64,000 nucleotides of DNA. Origin: Aurelia coerulea (lineage: Eukaryota > Cnidaria > Scyphozoa > Semaeostomeae > Ulmaridae). Position 1 is the first letter of the stretch. Each line of letters starts with the position of its first letter. Below, piece by piece: positions 1-9,629 of the stretch. The notes under the pieces were generated by a model. The model saw only the letters and a program-made list of their open reading frames with translations, had not been told where the DNA came from and ran no database searches. The DNA is taken from positions 10,502,001 through 10,566,000 of the forward strand of contig CM076954.1 of assembly GCA_039566865.1 (NCBI GenBank), in the 5' to 3' direction. Made by a program: the position numbers and the translations under genes.

Positions 1-1875
1 TTTCAGTCAATTAAAGAGGCTCTCTCACAAGACACCACAATGGCATACTTTGACCCAACACGAGAAACAAAGCTCATTGTAGATGGCTCCAAATATGGCC
101 TTTCTAGCATCTTGACACAACTTGAGCCCCAAACACAACAATACAAAGTAATCAGATACGACAGCAGAGCGACAACAGACACTGAGAGTCGCTACTCACA
201 AATTGAAATTGAGAGTGCTGCACTAGCATTCGCCATGCAGAGAAACCATATCTATCTACATGGCCTTCAACATTTCATTGCAAGCACAGATCACAAGCCT
301 CTGTTACCCTTGTACAACCAGTACAAGGCAGAACTTCCGGCACGAATCCTGCGGGACAAGTTGAAGCTGCAAGATTATAGCTACACACTAATTCACGAGC
401 CGGGGACGACAAATGCAGCTGATTATCTTTCCCGGCATCCAGTTGTATTAGCTGATGTGTGTACCGTAACAAAGAAATCCATAGAAGAGGATATGCTATA
501 CATTGATGCAGTTATCCGAGCAAACCTTCCCAAGGCTGTAACAAAAGAACACATGTTAAAAGCTACACTAGAGGATGAAACATTGACAGTTCTCAAAGAA
601 ATGATCTCACAGGGATACATCAGCAAAGAACAGAAAAGGAAATTGGCTTCATATGCACATATATTTCCAGAGCTATCAGTAGTGGATGGCCTAGTGCTCA
701 GAGGTTGCCGAATTGTTGTTCCTGCCCGCCTTTGGCAGTCTGTGACAACCCTTGCTCATGAGGGACATCAAGGGGTTGTGAGAACAAAGCAATACTTACG
801 CATGCATTTGTGGTTTCCGGGATTAGATAAGATGGTTGAAACAGAAATTGCACAATGCACGGCATGCCAGGCAAATACAGATATTCATCAGCAAGAGCCA
901 CTCAAGCCAACAGAACTACCCACAGAACCATGGTCTAAACTTGCAACAGACCTATATGGTCCATTAGACACTGGTGAATACCTGCTGGTTGTACAATGCC
1001 TGTACTCCAGATTTCCTATGGTCGAAATCGTGCGTTCAACTTCTGGTACAGCAGTCATACCAGCAATGGACAAAATTCTCTCAACATTAGGAATCCCAGA
1101 TGAAATAGCAAGTGACAATGGGCCACCATATAGCAGTGAGGAATTCAAATCGTATGCAAGATATATGGGTTTTGAGCACAAAAAGAAAATACCATATGCA
1201 CCATGGGCGAATGGCATGGCCGAAAATTTTATGAAAAACCTAGGAAAAATCATTCGCTCCTCCACAGAAGAGCGTCTAAACTGGAGACAGGAATTACAGA
1301 AATACCTGAGGGCCTACAGAGCTACTCCACACACAATGACAAAGCATTCTCCAGCCAGTCTCCTTTTCAATGGACGAAGGTACAAGACGCGTCTTCCAGC
1401 ACCTACCAGTAAGAAAATATTGCTTTATGACAGAGAGGTGCGTACAAAGGATGCTAGGAGCAAAGAAACAATGAAGCAGAACGCAGACAGCAAGAGTTAT
1501 GTAAAAGAACTAGACATTAAAGTAGGGGACACAGTTCTGTGTCGACAAGCGAAGCTTAACAAGAAAACCACACCTTTCAACAGCGAGCCGATGATTGTTG
1601 TGAAGAGGAAAGGCAGTTTAGTTACAGCCAGAAATGCCACAAGAACCATCACAAGACATATTACATTTTTCAAGAAGCTACAAAGGCTGGAGGAGAACAA
1701 GTCAAGGTGCGAAGGAGATTATACCACACAGCCACTTGCACCTGACACTGATGAAAGAGAAGAAAATGTCATTCCACCAAATGAATTAGAGGATAGAGTG
1801 CCAATAGAGAGACCGGTGAGAATAAGACAAGCTCCTGCTAGATACAGAGATGAAAACTTTCAGACTGAGTTTTAA
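1..1875 (+). CDS. Ty3/gypsy Pol, C-terminal part: RNase H and integrase (5' end outside window)
   Basis: The frame is open from base 1, so the polyprotein begins upstream; the first ATG at 40 is not the true start. In order it shows an RNase H domain (DGSKYG near residue 15, then the TDTESRYSQIEIE and TDHKPL blocks), an integrase zinc finger (HEGHQG ... CTACQAN, about residues 238-278), and an integrase core with D in ATDLYG, D in ASDNGP and E in GMAENF, which is the complete DDE triad. The C-terminus is basic with no recognisable chromodomain. The stop is at 1873-1875. The enzyme would degrade the RNA strand during reverse transcription and insert the cDNA. No frameshift is seen in the visible part. 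Family assignment is secure; whether the whole element is intact cannot be judged. Confidence 0.93.
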   Translation, partial: FQSIKEALSQDTTMAYFDPTRETKLIVDGSKYGLSSILTQLEPQTQQYKVIRYDSRATTDTESRYSQIEIESAALAFAMQRNHIYLHGLQHFIASTDHKPLLPLYNQYKAELPARILRDKLKLQDYSYTLIHEPGTTNAADYLSRHPVVLADVCTVTKKSIEEDMLYIDAVIRANLPKAVTKEHMLKATLEDETLTVLKEMISQGYISKEQKRKLASYAHIFPELSVVDGLVLRGCRIVVPARLWQSVTTLAHEGHQGVVRTKQYLRMHLWFPGLDKMVETEIAQCTACQANTDIHQQEPLKPTELPTEPWSKLATDLYGPLDTGEYLLVVQCLYSRFPMVEIVRSTSGTAVIPAMDKILSTLGIPDEIASDNGPPYSSEEFKSYARYMGFEHKKKIPYAPWANGMAENFMKNLGKIIRSSTEERLNWRQELQKYLRAYRATPHTMTKHSPASLLFNGRRYKTRLPAPTSKKILLYDREVRTKDARSKETMKQNADSKSYVKELDIKVGDTVLCRQAKLNKKTTPFNSEPMIVVKRKGSLVTARNATRTITRHITFFKKLQRLEENKSRCEGDYTTQPLAPDTDEREENVIPPNELEDRVPIERPVRIRQAPARYRDENFQTEF

Positions 1876-1956
1876 TCTAACAATGCAACAGACACAATAG
1901 AACCATGTTATGTGTACTTTATCAATTATGTTATGTTATGTTTTGTTTTGTTAATT

Positions 1957-2280
1957 AGGGGAGGAATGTAATGTTCTAAACGAGGCTGTTTGATTATGAG
2001 GTTATTATGTTGTAACACTGAAGTGACAGAAGCACGTCTTTACATGTGTGTTACTCTTTGTCTATTTGTGGACTCTTCAGTAAATACCCAAGTTGCCAGT
2101 GGAGTTGAAAAAGCTGCGAGAGTCACAAATGTAGCAATAGACCCATTGTTCTCTGATGAGGAACCTTTTATACTAGCTGCGAGCAGGAACATCCGGCGGA
2201 GAGAAAAATTGGAAAGCATGATGCCCCTATGGTGAACGAGTGAATGCAAGTTTTCCAACCTGGGCTACTGACACAAGCCC
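1957..2280 (+). repeat. Polypurine tract and start of putative 3' LTR of the Ty3/gypsy element
   Basis: About 80 bp after the pol stop is a purine run (AGGGGAGGAA, 1957-1966) followed at once by TGTAATGTTC, the usual layout of a polypurine tract abutting a 3' LTR that begins with TG. The 5' LTR is outside the window, so the 3' boundary cannot be placed; the end given is a guess. Short ORFs here are not considered genes. Confidence 0.5.
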
Positions 2281-2298
2281 CATTTGATTGAACAATAC

Positions 2299-2405
2299 CT
2301 CTGATGCTTGCTGCCATACATTGCTGTTCCTGCTTTTTCGCAAATTTGTCTTAGTTTTTTGCTTGTTTCTTTGCTTCATTCATTTTTCAACCATTTGGCA
2401 TCTTT
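2299..2405 (-). pseudogene. Decayed partial copy of the valyl-tRNA synthetase-like exon
   Basis: On the minus strand this stretch resembles the 3' part of the exon at 9,126-9,482. It has a run of Lys/Ala-rich codons including FAKKQ, then GGCAGCAAGCATCAGAG followed by GT, the same exon end and splice donor as the better copy. Stops and frame breaks interrupt it. It is read as a partial duplication of that locus. Alternative: an independently decayed paralogue. Confidence 0.45.
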
Positions 2406-2449
2406 ATCATCATACAATATAATGAAAAAATTACAATACAATTACAAAA

Positions 2450-3180
2450 CAGGCCCGTAACAACTATTGGGGCAGCCCCCCCCCCCCAATAATTTCCAAA
2501 AGTTGAATTTCAGTGACAGGTCCTTAGCCCTGCAGCGAGTCAAGACCAATCTGAGTTCAACAACAATAAACAACCGAATGATGCAACAAACTCAACCTTA
2601 TCAGCATCGCAAACAAAATTTTTTGAGATTCCGAAGCAAGAAAATTTAACTCTTGAAAGTTCAGCCCTTTTGATATCAGAAGCACTTCGTTAAAAAAGAT
2701 GAAAAGTACCCAGACTTAAATAATCATAACTTAACTCACTGGTAGTAGAGTGGCCACGGAGGGGGGGGGGCCTTTTTGTTGAAAGATGGTCCTCAAGATC
2801 CTTGAAAACGAAAGAGAAAAAAGCTGGGTGTAGGTTGGGTAAGAATGTCAAATCTTTCACTGGCAAATATGGAATCAGGGGATGCATTCTAAGCCAAAGT
2901 AAAGGATGGTTTTTCAAAAATTTTCCCCATGCTCCAATCCATAGGATAACTGTCACAAAACTATCAAAGTTTCATTGTTGCTAATCGCAAGCATGATACT
3001 GGGAGATGCATGCTAAGCCAAAGAAAAAGGTGTGACCCTAAACATTTTTCTTGGGGACCGTGCCCCAGACCCTCTCATTTCAGTATATACCCACTTAAAA
3101 TTCACTCTACCCTGGGTACCAGAGCCAAAAAATAATAAAATTTGCGTACCCAGGGTAAATTTACTCTAATCACGCCACTG
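2450..3180. mobile_element. Probable non-autonomous hAT-like element, sibling of the 14.5-15.2 kb element
   Basis: The right end reads CACGCCACTG, matching the CAGTGGCG-type hAT terminus seen at 14,457-15,204. The interior shares the C-run near one end and the repeated motif CATTCTAAGCCAA with that element. The left end (CAGGCCCGTAA near 2450) is degenerate and no 8-bp target duplication was found, so the boundaries are approximate. No coding capacity. Confidence 0.4.
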
Positions 3181-3242
3181 CCCATGAAAATTCGCGATGA
3201 GTTTTGTAAATCAAATAGGTCAAATATCAAGTAAATCTTACA

Positions 3243-3673
3243 CCCGGGGGGGGTACTTGACTAGGGAAGTGACGGGGGTGTGCGGAAAACCTCTCCACAC
3301 CCTGTACCCTGTCGCATAAAAAATAGGCCAAAAGTATACCCTGTCGCATAAAAATTTTGCCTCTCAAATACAGTGTAGAACGCAATTTTTGCTTGTGATA
3401 CCCTGTCGCATAAAAATTTTGCCTCTCAAATACAGTGTAGAACACAATTTTTGCTTGTGATGCCCTGTCGCATAAAAATTTTGCCTCTCAAATACAGTGT
3501 AGAACGCAATTTTTGCTTGTGATACCCTGTTGCATAATTTTTTTACCTATTATAATACCCTGTCGCATAAATTTCGTTAGAAAAGGACACCCTGTCGCAT
3601 AATTTTTACCGCAAAAGGACACCCTGTTGAGCGGCACATCCCGTCAGGTCAAGTATGGGAGTGCCCCCCCGGG
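3243..3673. mobile_element. hAT-type MITE with internal CCCTGTCGCATAA tandem repeats
   Basis: Perfect 8-bp target duplication ATCTTACA (3235-3242 and 3674-3681) flanks inverted termini beginning CCCGGGGGGG and continuing as GTACTTGAC / GTCAAGTA. An 8-bp duplication is characteristic of the hAT superfamily. Inside, a unit of roughly 63 bp starting ACCCTGTCGCATAA is repeated about three times with degenerate partial units. Non-coding. A second copy with its own duplication lies at 14,304-15,734. Confidence 0.85.
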
Positions 3674-4039
3674 ATCTTACACAACAGTCTTGACAAAGTA
3701 TTCTTATCCAGTCGTAGTTTGATTTTAGCTAGCCTGCTTTGATATATATTTGGATTTGTAAATTTCCTATTTTTTCTCCAGGACCTCAGAGCATAAAATG
3801 CCCTTTCAGCAATGCACAGAAGGGCGTTGCCAAAATAAAAGAGGGGATTGACCAAGAACATTTTATGGGGGCTTCACCCCCGGACCCCCAGTCCCATATG
3901 CCTTCAGCGCCAATTAGTGCCCCCCACCGCCATCACCAATCTAAAAAACGCTCCTACAGGCCTGCAAAACAGTACAATTACAAAACAATACAATTACAAT
4001 GAATAGTCAATAATAGTCTGGGTTGCTATGTCATCCCGT

Positions 4040-5140
4040 GCAATTTTCGTGTTAAAATTGATTTTTCAACGGAATCCCATGTAACTTTTCATGCTGAATC
4101 CGAAAATCAATGTTCCCAAGCCAAAAAATGCCAGGAAACATCATTTTTTGGCATGCGTAAATGCATTTGATGCCAAATTGGTATTAAAATCATAAAATTT
4201 ATTGTCGATGCAGTTTTTAAAGCGTAAATACTATATTTGAGGTGCTGAATCCGATAAAAAAAGGTTGCGAAGCCAAAAAAATTCCAGGAAGCATCGATTT
4301 CCGGCATGAATTGATGCTGTTGATGACATTATTGTATCAAAATCGTAAAAATCTTTTGTTTTGACTTTATAATGTAGGTTTTACAGGGTAAGTACCATAT
4401 TTGAGGTGCTGAATCCGAAAAACAATGTTCCAGAGCCAAAAAAGGCCCGGAAACATCAATTTCCGGCATGTTTCAATGCCTTTGATGCCACAATAGTATC
4501 CAAATCATAAACATATTCAATGTTTACTTTGTAGCGCTGTTTAGAGAGCGTAAATGCTATATTTGAGGTGCTGAATCCGAAAATCAATGTTCCAGAGCCA
4601 ACAAATTCCAGGAAGCATTAATTTCCGGCATGCATCGATGCCTTTGATGCCATAATAGTATCAAATCATAAAACCTTTCATTTTTCTTTTAAGATGCAGG
4701 TATTAGAGCGAAAATACTATATTTGAGGTGCTAAATCTGAAAATGAATGTCGCAGAGCCAAAAAGTGCCAGGAAACTTCAATTTCCGGCATGTTTCGATG
4801 CCTTTGATGCCATAATAGTATCAAAAATCATAAAAATTGTCTATGTTTACTTTGTAGCACTGTTTAGAGAGCGTAAATGCTATATTTGAGGTGCTGAAAC
4901 CAAAAAACAATGTTCCAGAGCCAAAAAATTCCAGGAAACATCAATTTCCGGCATGTTTCGATGCCTTTGATGCCATATAATAGTATTAAAATTATTAAAA
5001 TCTTCTATGTTTACCATATGATGTAATTTAGAGAGCGTAAATGCTATATTTGAAGTGCTGAATCCGAAAAACAATGTTCCAGAGTCAAAAAATCCCAGGA
5101 AGCATCAACTTCCGGCATGCATCGATGCTTTTGATGCTTG
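4040..5140 (+). repeat. Tandem array forming the left arm of the fold-back element
   Basis: About six to seven degenerate units, each with the order: TTTGAGGTGCTGAATCCGAA, an AATGTTCCAGAGCCAAAAA block, CAGGAAGCATCAATTTCCGG, CATCGATGCCTTTGATGCC, and an AT-rich spacer with TTTACTTTGTAGC. Short ORFs across it are by-products of the repeat. Confidence 0.8.
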
Positions 5141-6116
5141 AATAAAGGTGAATTTTCCTTCTGGATAAAAAATACAACAAGGATGACAAATTGCAGGAAA
5201 AAAACTTCCTTGGCATTATTGAAGGCCACCAATTACGAAATAAAGCCTCAATCGATTACTTTGAGTTTATTGCTGCTCTTGTTCCTGGATATCTTCGTCA
5301 GAGTCTGCGAATTTTGTCTTGTTCCACACTCATGTTTTTTAACTCTTCACATCTGCACACGTCTGCGCACCGTTTCGCTTTTGTGAATACATTTTTGGGT
5401 TGTCCACATTTAAAGAAAGGCCAGCAATTTCTTAGAAAAATATACAAATACCGGGTGTTCCAAAAAATGTATACAGATTTGGTTGACTCCAGCGATGTGA
5501 ATATAGCTTTAAAGTGAATGAACGGAGCTAAGGAGAGGCAATCTATGAATAGGACAAAGGAAACTCATATGCACGTTATTGTTCTGCTTGCTAAACAATA
5601 TCTTCGAACATCTCCAACCCATCAAATTCAATAGGCTATTAATAGAATACCCAGACTCCTTCCGTGCGGGGATTTAATCTCCGTTGATTCTCTTTAATCA
5701 ACGGCCTATCACTCTCAAAACGTTCCTCGATAGTTAACTTGAACATAGATACCTCAGTAGTTGGTATTGGTGCTTTGAGAGCAGAAATATTAATCTTGAA
5801 TGCTCAAATTTGTGTCCACTTGCAAACCAGAACTTTGGCCTTTTGACCTCAGCAAATTCCTAACGCATATCGAAGTTAAGAACTGAAATTAATGAAAATA
5901 AAGAAACCTCCCAATGGGTGACTAGAGGGTGACTTCTGAAAAACAGAATAACACAACACAAGATCTAATATTGTTCAAATTTTATCAAGGCTATCGTTGA
6001 ATTATATGCTGTGCCTTAAGAATTTGCTTAGGCCAAAAGACTAAAGCTCTGGTTTGCAGGAAGAGGCAACTTTGAGCTTTCAAGATTAACTTGTCTGCTT
6101 TCAAAGCTCTAATACC

Positions 6117-6154
<38 letters not shown>

Positions 6155-6850
6155 TGATACATTTACAAAGCACTAAAATCTATGAATACATATTCTGAGG
6201 CGCTGTACAATTTTATTCCAACGTAAAAAGTAAAATCATGCTGAGTTAATTAAAGGATATACAGATCAAATGCTAAAAGAAATGTCAAAGGGTACAATGT
6301 CATTTATTGGTTAAAAGCAGAAGTAAATAAATGTGTTTTTAATCTTGATTTAAAAGTTTCAATGTCTTGAGATTTTCTAACTTGAACTGGTAAATTATTC
6401 CACAGTTTTGGAGCTGCAGCAGCGAAAGATCTATCTCCTCGTGTTTTGAATTTTGTTTTTGGAATCACCAACATCAAAGATTCTGTTGACCTCAAAGCGT
6501 ATCTTCCCTTTTTGATATTTAGCATGTTTTTTAAGTATGCTGGTGCCATGCCATTGAGTGCTTTAAATGTCAGCAATAAACTTTAAATTTGATTCTTTCT
6601 TTCACTGGTAACAAGTGTAGTTCTCGTAATAAAGGAGTGACGCGATCGTACTTTCGTGCACCACTTATAATCTTTGCAGCTGCGTTTTGAACTCTTTGCA
6701 GCTTCTGTATCTAGGAGTTTGGCAAACCAAACATAAAGGCTATTACAATAATCCAGCTTACTCGTGATAAAGGCGTGTACCATCCTTTCAGTTGATTCTT
6801 GGTTAAGGTATGTTCTTATTTGTTTGATGTTATAGATATGATAAAACGCT
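6117..6850 (-). pseudogene. 5'-truncated L2/CR1-like LINE 3' end with (ATT)n tail
   Basis: Minus-strand coding remnants are HAFITSKLDYCNSLY (from 6,783, frame-broken) and the typical LINE C-terminus with GMAPAYL, PKLWNNLP and FKSRLKTHLF (6,304-6,576). Downstream is a 3' UTR containing the GCGCTGTACAA-type motif and a TTTGTAAATG segment, ending in about twelve ATT repeats (TAA on the plus strand, 6,117-6,151). It interrupts the inner right arm of the fold-back element: sequence on either side continues the same inverted match. Inactive. Confidence 0.8.
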
Positions 6851-7840
6851 GCATTGCATGTCTTTGTAATAAACCAACAAACAACGTATCTATGTTCAAG
6901 CTAACTATTGAGGAATATCTTTAGAGTGATTATCCATTGATTGAAGCTAAACTCACAGCGCTAGAATCAACAAAATCCGTACACATTTTTTACGACACCA
7001 GATAGCAATAAGTGCAAAACGGTTGCTTTTTGAGAAACAGGTATGACGCTAGCAATAGCAAAAGCAAAAAGCCAGCTATTTGCATTTTCTAGAAAATTTT
7101 CCATCTGAAATGCTGATTTTTTGTTTCAGTTTCTCAAAAATAATACAATTGCTGTAAAGACTGAAATTTTTAAAGTAAACGTAAAAGATTTTGTGATATT
7201 TACCCCATCATAGCATCAAAGGCATCGATGCATGCCGGAAATTGATGCTTCATTGAATTTTTTGGCTCTGGAACATTGTTTTTCGGATTCAACACCTCAA
7301 ATATAGCATTTACGCTCTCTAAACAACGCTACAAAGTAAACATAAAAGATTTTTATGATTTTGACACTATTATGGCAACAAAGGCATCGATGCATGCCGG
7401 AAATTGATGTTTCCTGGAATTTTTTTGCTCTGCAACATCGATTCTCGGATTCAGCACCTCAAATATAGTATTTTCGCTGTGCAACCTGCATGTTAAAAGA
7501 AAAATGAAAGGTTTTATGACTTGATACTATTGTAGCATCAAAGGCATCGATGCATACTGGAAATTGATGCTTCCTGGAATTTTTTGGCTCTGGAACATCA
7601 ATTTTCGGATTCAGCACCTCAAATATAGCATTTACGCTCTTAAAGCTGCATCTTTGATAAACGTAGTAAATTTTGTGATATTTACACATTATAGCATCCA
7701 AAGGCATCGATGCATGCCGGAAACTGATGCTTCCTGGAATTTTTTGGCTCTGGGACATCGATCTTCGGATTCAGCACCTCAAATCTAGCTTTTATGCTCT
7801 CAAAGCTGCATCTTTTGATAAACATCGTAAATTTTGTGAT

Positions 7841-8691
7841 ACATAGTGAACGATGAGAAAGAAGAGAGACAACATCTTCAGAGAGCAGGCATCGACTTGA
7901 CCTTTTGCGCTATTCATTTTCTATTCAGTCATCTGCTAACTAGTTTCGGCCAACAGGCCATCATCAGAGCAACTGAAGAATTTTTTAACAACATGGGGTT
8001 TTATAGAGATCAATTTAATTAAATCTAATTAATGTCCTTTTAAGGTAAACACAAAAAGTTCTAGGACCCAGTTCTCTCTGGTCCGTTTGTATGAATCGTC
8101 AGATCTGTTTGCTTAGAAGACAGCCTCCTCCTCAGTTTCTGGCCATCTCAGGTTGCTACCCTTCGCAGTGGATCCGTGTCCTCTTGCGCTTTGCTTTAAT
8201 TGTTGTTGTGTTGTGTGTTGCTAGCTGTATAAATCGTTTGTGTTGTTGTTGTTGTTGTTGCTAGTGTTCGTCGTTTGATCTTGCGTCAAATTAATTTCCC
8301 CGGTTCTTTTTGTTGTTGTTGTTGGTTATTGTTGTTGTGAGTGTTTTTTGATGTACCTCGTTTGTGATTTCACGTCAGATTGGTTTGAGCTGCTACCCGC
8401 GGTCGCGGGTTTATGTCTGCGTTGTTTTCTTCGGCCTATTTCGTTGGTTCTTGTTTCTTCCTTGGTCTTCCTGCAGCGCTTCCTGCTTCTTGATGACTCT
8501 TCCGTGGTCTGCGTCCAGACCGCAATATTATACATAGTGAACGATGAGAAAGAAGAGAGACAACATCTTCAGAGAGCAGGCATCGACTTGACCTTTTGCG
8601 CTATTCATTTTCTATTCAGTCATCTGCTAACTAGTTTCGGCCAACAGGTTCGTAAATTTTCGTAAAATTTCGGTTTCGTAAAATTTCGGTT
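7841..8691 (-). mobile_element. Hammerhead-ribozyme mobile element (retrozyme / Penelope pLTR-like)
   Basis: Two direct repeats of 118 bp (7840-7957 and 8531-8648) lie 691 bp apart, so the insertion is about 1.15 tandem units. The first carries a complete hammerhead ribozyme on the minus strand; the second stops inside stem II. Both sides are bordered by TCGTAAATTTTGTGATA (7825-7841 and 8692-8708), a probable target duplication. Before the right copy are several slipped units of TTCGTAAAATTT. The interior is rich in CAACAA repeats on the minus strand and has only a 69-codon basic ORF (8,326-8,535) that I do not recognise. Partial tandem units carrying hammerheads are known from Penelope-like elements and animal retrozymes. 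No RT or GIY-YIG domain is present, so it is non-autonomous. Confidence 0.7.
7926..7975 (-). ncRNA. Hammerhead self-cleaving ribozyme
   Basis: Read on the minus strand: CAGTTGCT (stem I 5' strand), CTGATGA core (7961-7967), T plus GGCC-TGTT-GGCC (stem II hairpin), GAAA core, ACTAGT (short palindromic stem III), T, then AGCAGATGACTG (stem I 3' strand). TGCT pairs with AGCA, and CAGT pairs with ACTG across an internal loop. The predicted cut is between 7938 and 7937, after a GTT triplet, which fits the NUH rule. Stem III has no loop in a monomer, so cleavage would be expected mainly in dimeric transcripts, as described for Penelope-type hammerheads. Confidence 0.72.
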
Positions 8692-9125
8692 TCGTAAATT
8701 TTGTGATATTTACACCATTATAGCATTCAAAGGCATCGATGCATGCCGGAAATTAATGCTTCCTGAAATTGTTTTTTTTAATTCAGCACCTCAAATATAG
8801 TATTTACGCTCTAAGAACTACATCTAAAAGTAAACACAATGGATCTTATGATTTTAATACCAATATGGCATCAAATGCATTTACGCATGCCAAAAAATAA
8901 TGTTTCCAGGCATTTTTCGGCTTGGGAACATTGATTTTCGGATTCAGCATCAAAAGTTACATAGAAATCCGTTGAAAAATCAATTTTAACACGAAAATTG
9001 CACGGGACCTCTTTTTCCGACATCGTGATACAGACTATAATACTATATTAATTTATTAGTACATTATATAATACACAATTGAACTTATTACAATACAATT
9101 TGATATTTTTTCTTTCATGACATAC

Positions 9126-9482
9126 CTCTGATGCTTGCTGCCCTTGGCCTTGCTGCTTTTTAGCAAACTTCTCTAGTTTTGCTTGCTTTTTTGCTTCATT
9201 TTTCAACTGTTTGGCAGTCTTTACGACTTCAATCTCTGTGCTGTTTCGACTGGACACAATCGGAGTTTCAGTAGGTTTGTCTGGCTCTCCTGCGGAACTC
9301 ATCCTGAAGAATGTCCCGGCGAACGACCTGTTGACTCTGCTTTCTTGAAACAACCTATGGATTTCGCTTTCTCTGAAAATCCTTCTAAGAAGCCTTGGTG
9401 CACGAACAAGCATAAATCTTGTTGGTCGTCTGTGCAGTCTTCCTTGGTTGAGTTTCAAAGTTAGGCCACATCCACATGACAA
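9126..9482 (-). CDS. First coding exon, valyl-tRNA synthetase-like (N-terminal extension)
   Basis: A 119-codon open exon ends exactly at a splice donor (CAGAG followed by GTATG, 9,125-9,124). Its second half, TAKQLKNEAKKQAKLEKF and following lysines, resembles the basic N-terminal appendage of eukaryotic valyl-tRNA synthetases that precedes the catalytic core. The first 60 residues are Arg-rich with few acidic residues, like a mitochondrial presequence. A second ATG at 9,302 (MSSAGEPDKP) would start a cytosolic form. Yeast VAS1 makes both forms from one gene by alternative starts, so the layout is plausible. No downstream exon is visible; the fold-back element begins 84 bp into the intron. 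The catalytic HIGH and KMSKS motifs are therefore not available to confirm the call. Confidence 0.5.
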
Positions 9483-9629
9483 AGAATAAGGCCTCGTACC
9501 TCGGTTCCCTGTGCTTTATGCAGTACTACCTCGAGATGGTGCAATCTAGCCTCTTTTTAAATCTATGACATCATAAAGATCTACTTTCTTAAGAAGGGGC
9601 TTCGATGTCAGTCAGAAAGTAACCCACTT

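Larger units (their letters stand above)
7200..8960 (-). repeat. Tandem array forming the right arm of the fold-back element (interrupted)
   Basis: Reverse-complement units of the left-arm array, recognisable by GGCATCGATGCATGCCGGAA and CGGATTCAGCACCTCAAATA. About five to six units remain, split by the ribozyme-bearing insertion at 7,841-8,691. Confidence 0.78.
4009..9042. mobile_element. Giant fold-back (long inverted repeat) transposon, about 5 kb
   Basis: The ends are inverted copies: TAATAGTCTG near 4011 and CAGACTATAA near 9031, then a shared stretch around CCCGTGCAATTTTCGTG. Each arm then carries a degenerate tandem array of about 150-170-bp units recognisable by GAGGTGCTGAATCCG and TTTCCGGCATG (4,040-5,140 forward; 7,200-8,960 reversed). 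An inner inverted pair also exists: 5,450-5,760 matches the reverse of 6,855-7,010, and 5,760-5,890 matches the reverse of about 5,990-6,120. The symmetry centre is near 5,930. The right arm has been interrupted by a LINE fragment and a ribozyme-bearing element. No transposase seen, so presumed non-autonomous. No clear target duplication was identified. Confidence 0.8.

Noticed and set aside
1990..2258. Short ORFs on both strands after the gypsy pol gene
   Set aside because: They fall within the putative 3' LTR and show no domain.
3350..3540. CRISPR-like regular repeats
   Set aside because: The repeats are contiguous tandem units inside a hAT MITE in an animal genome, with no variable spacers or cas genes.
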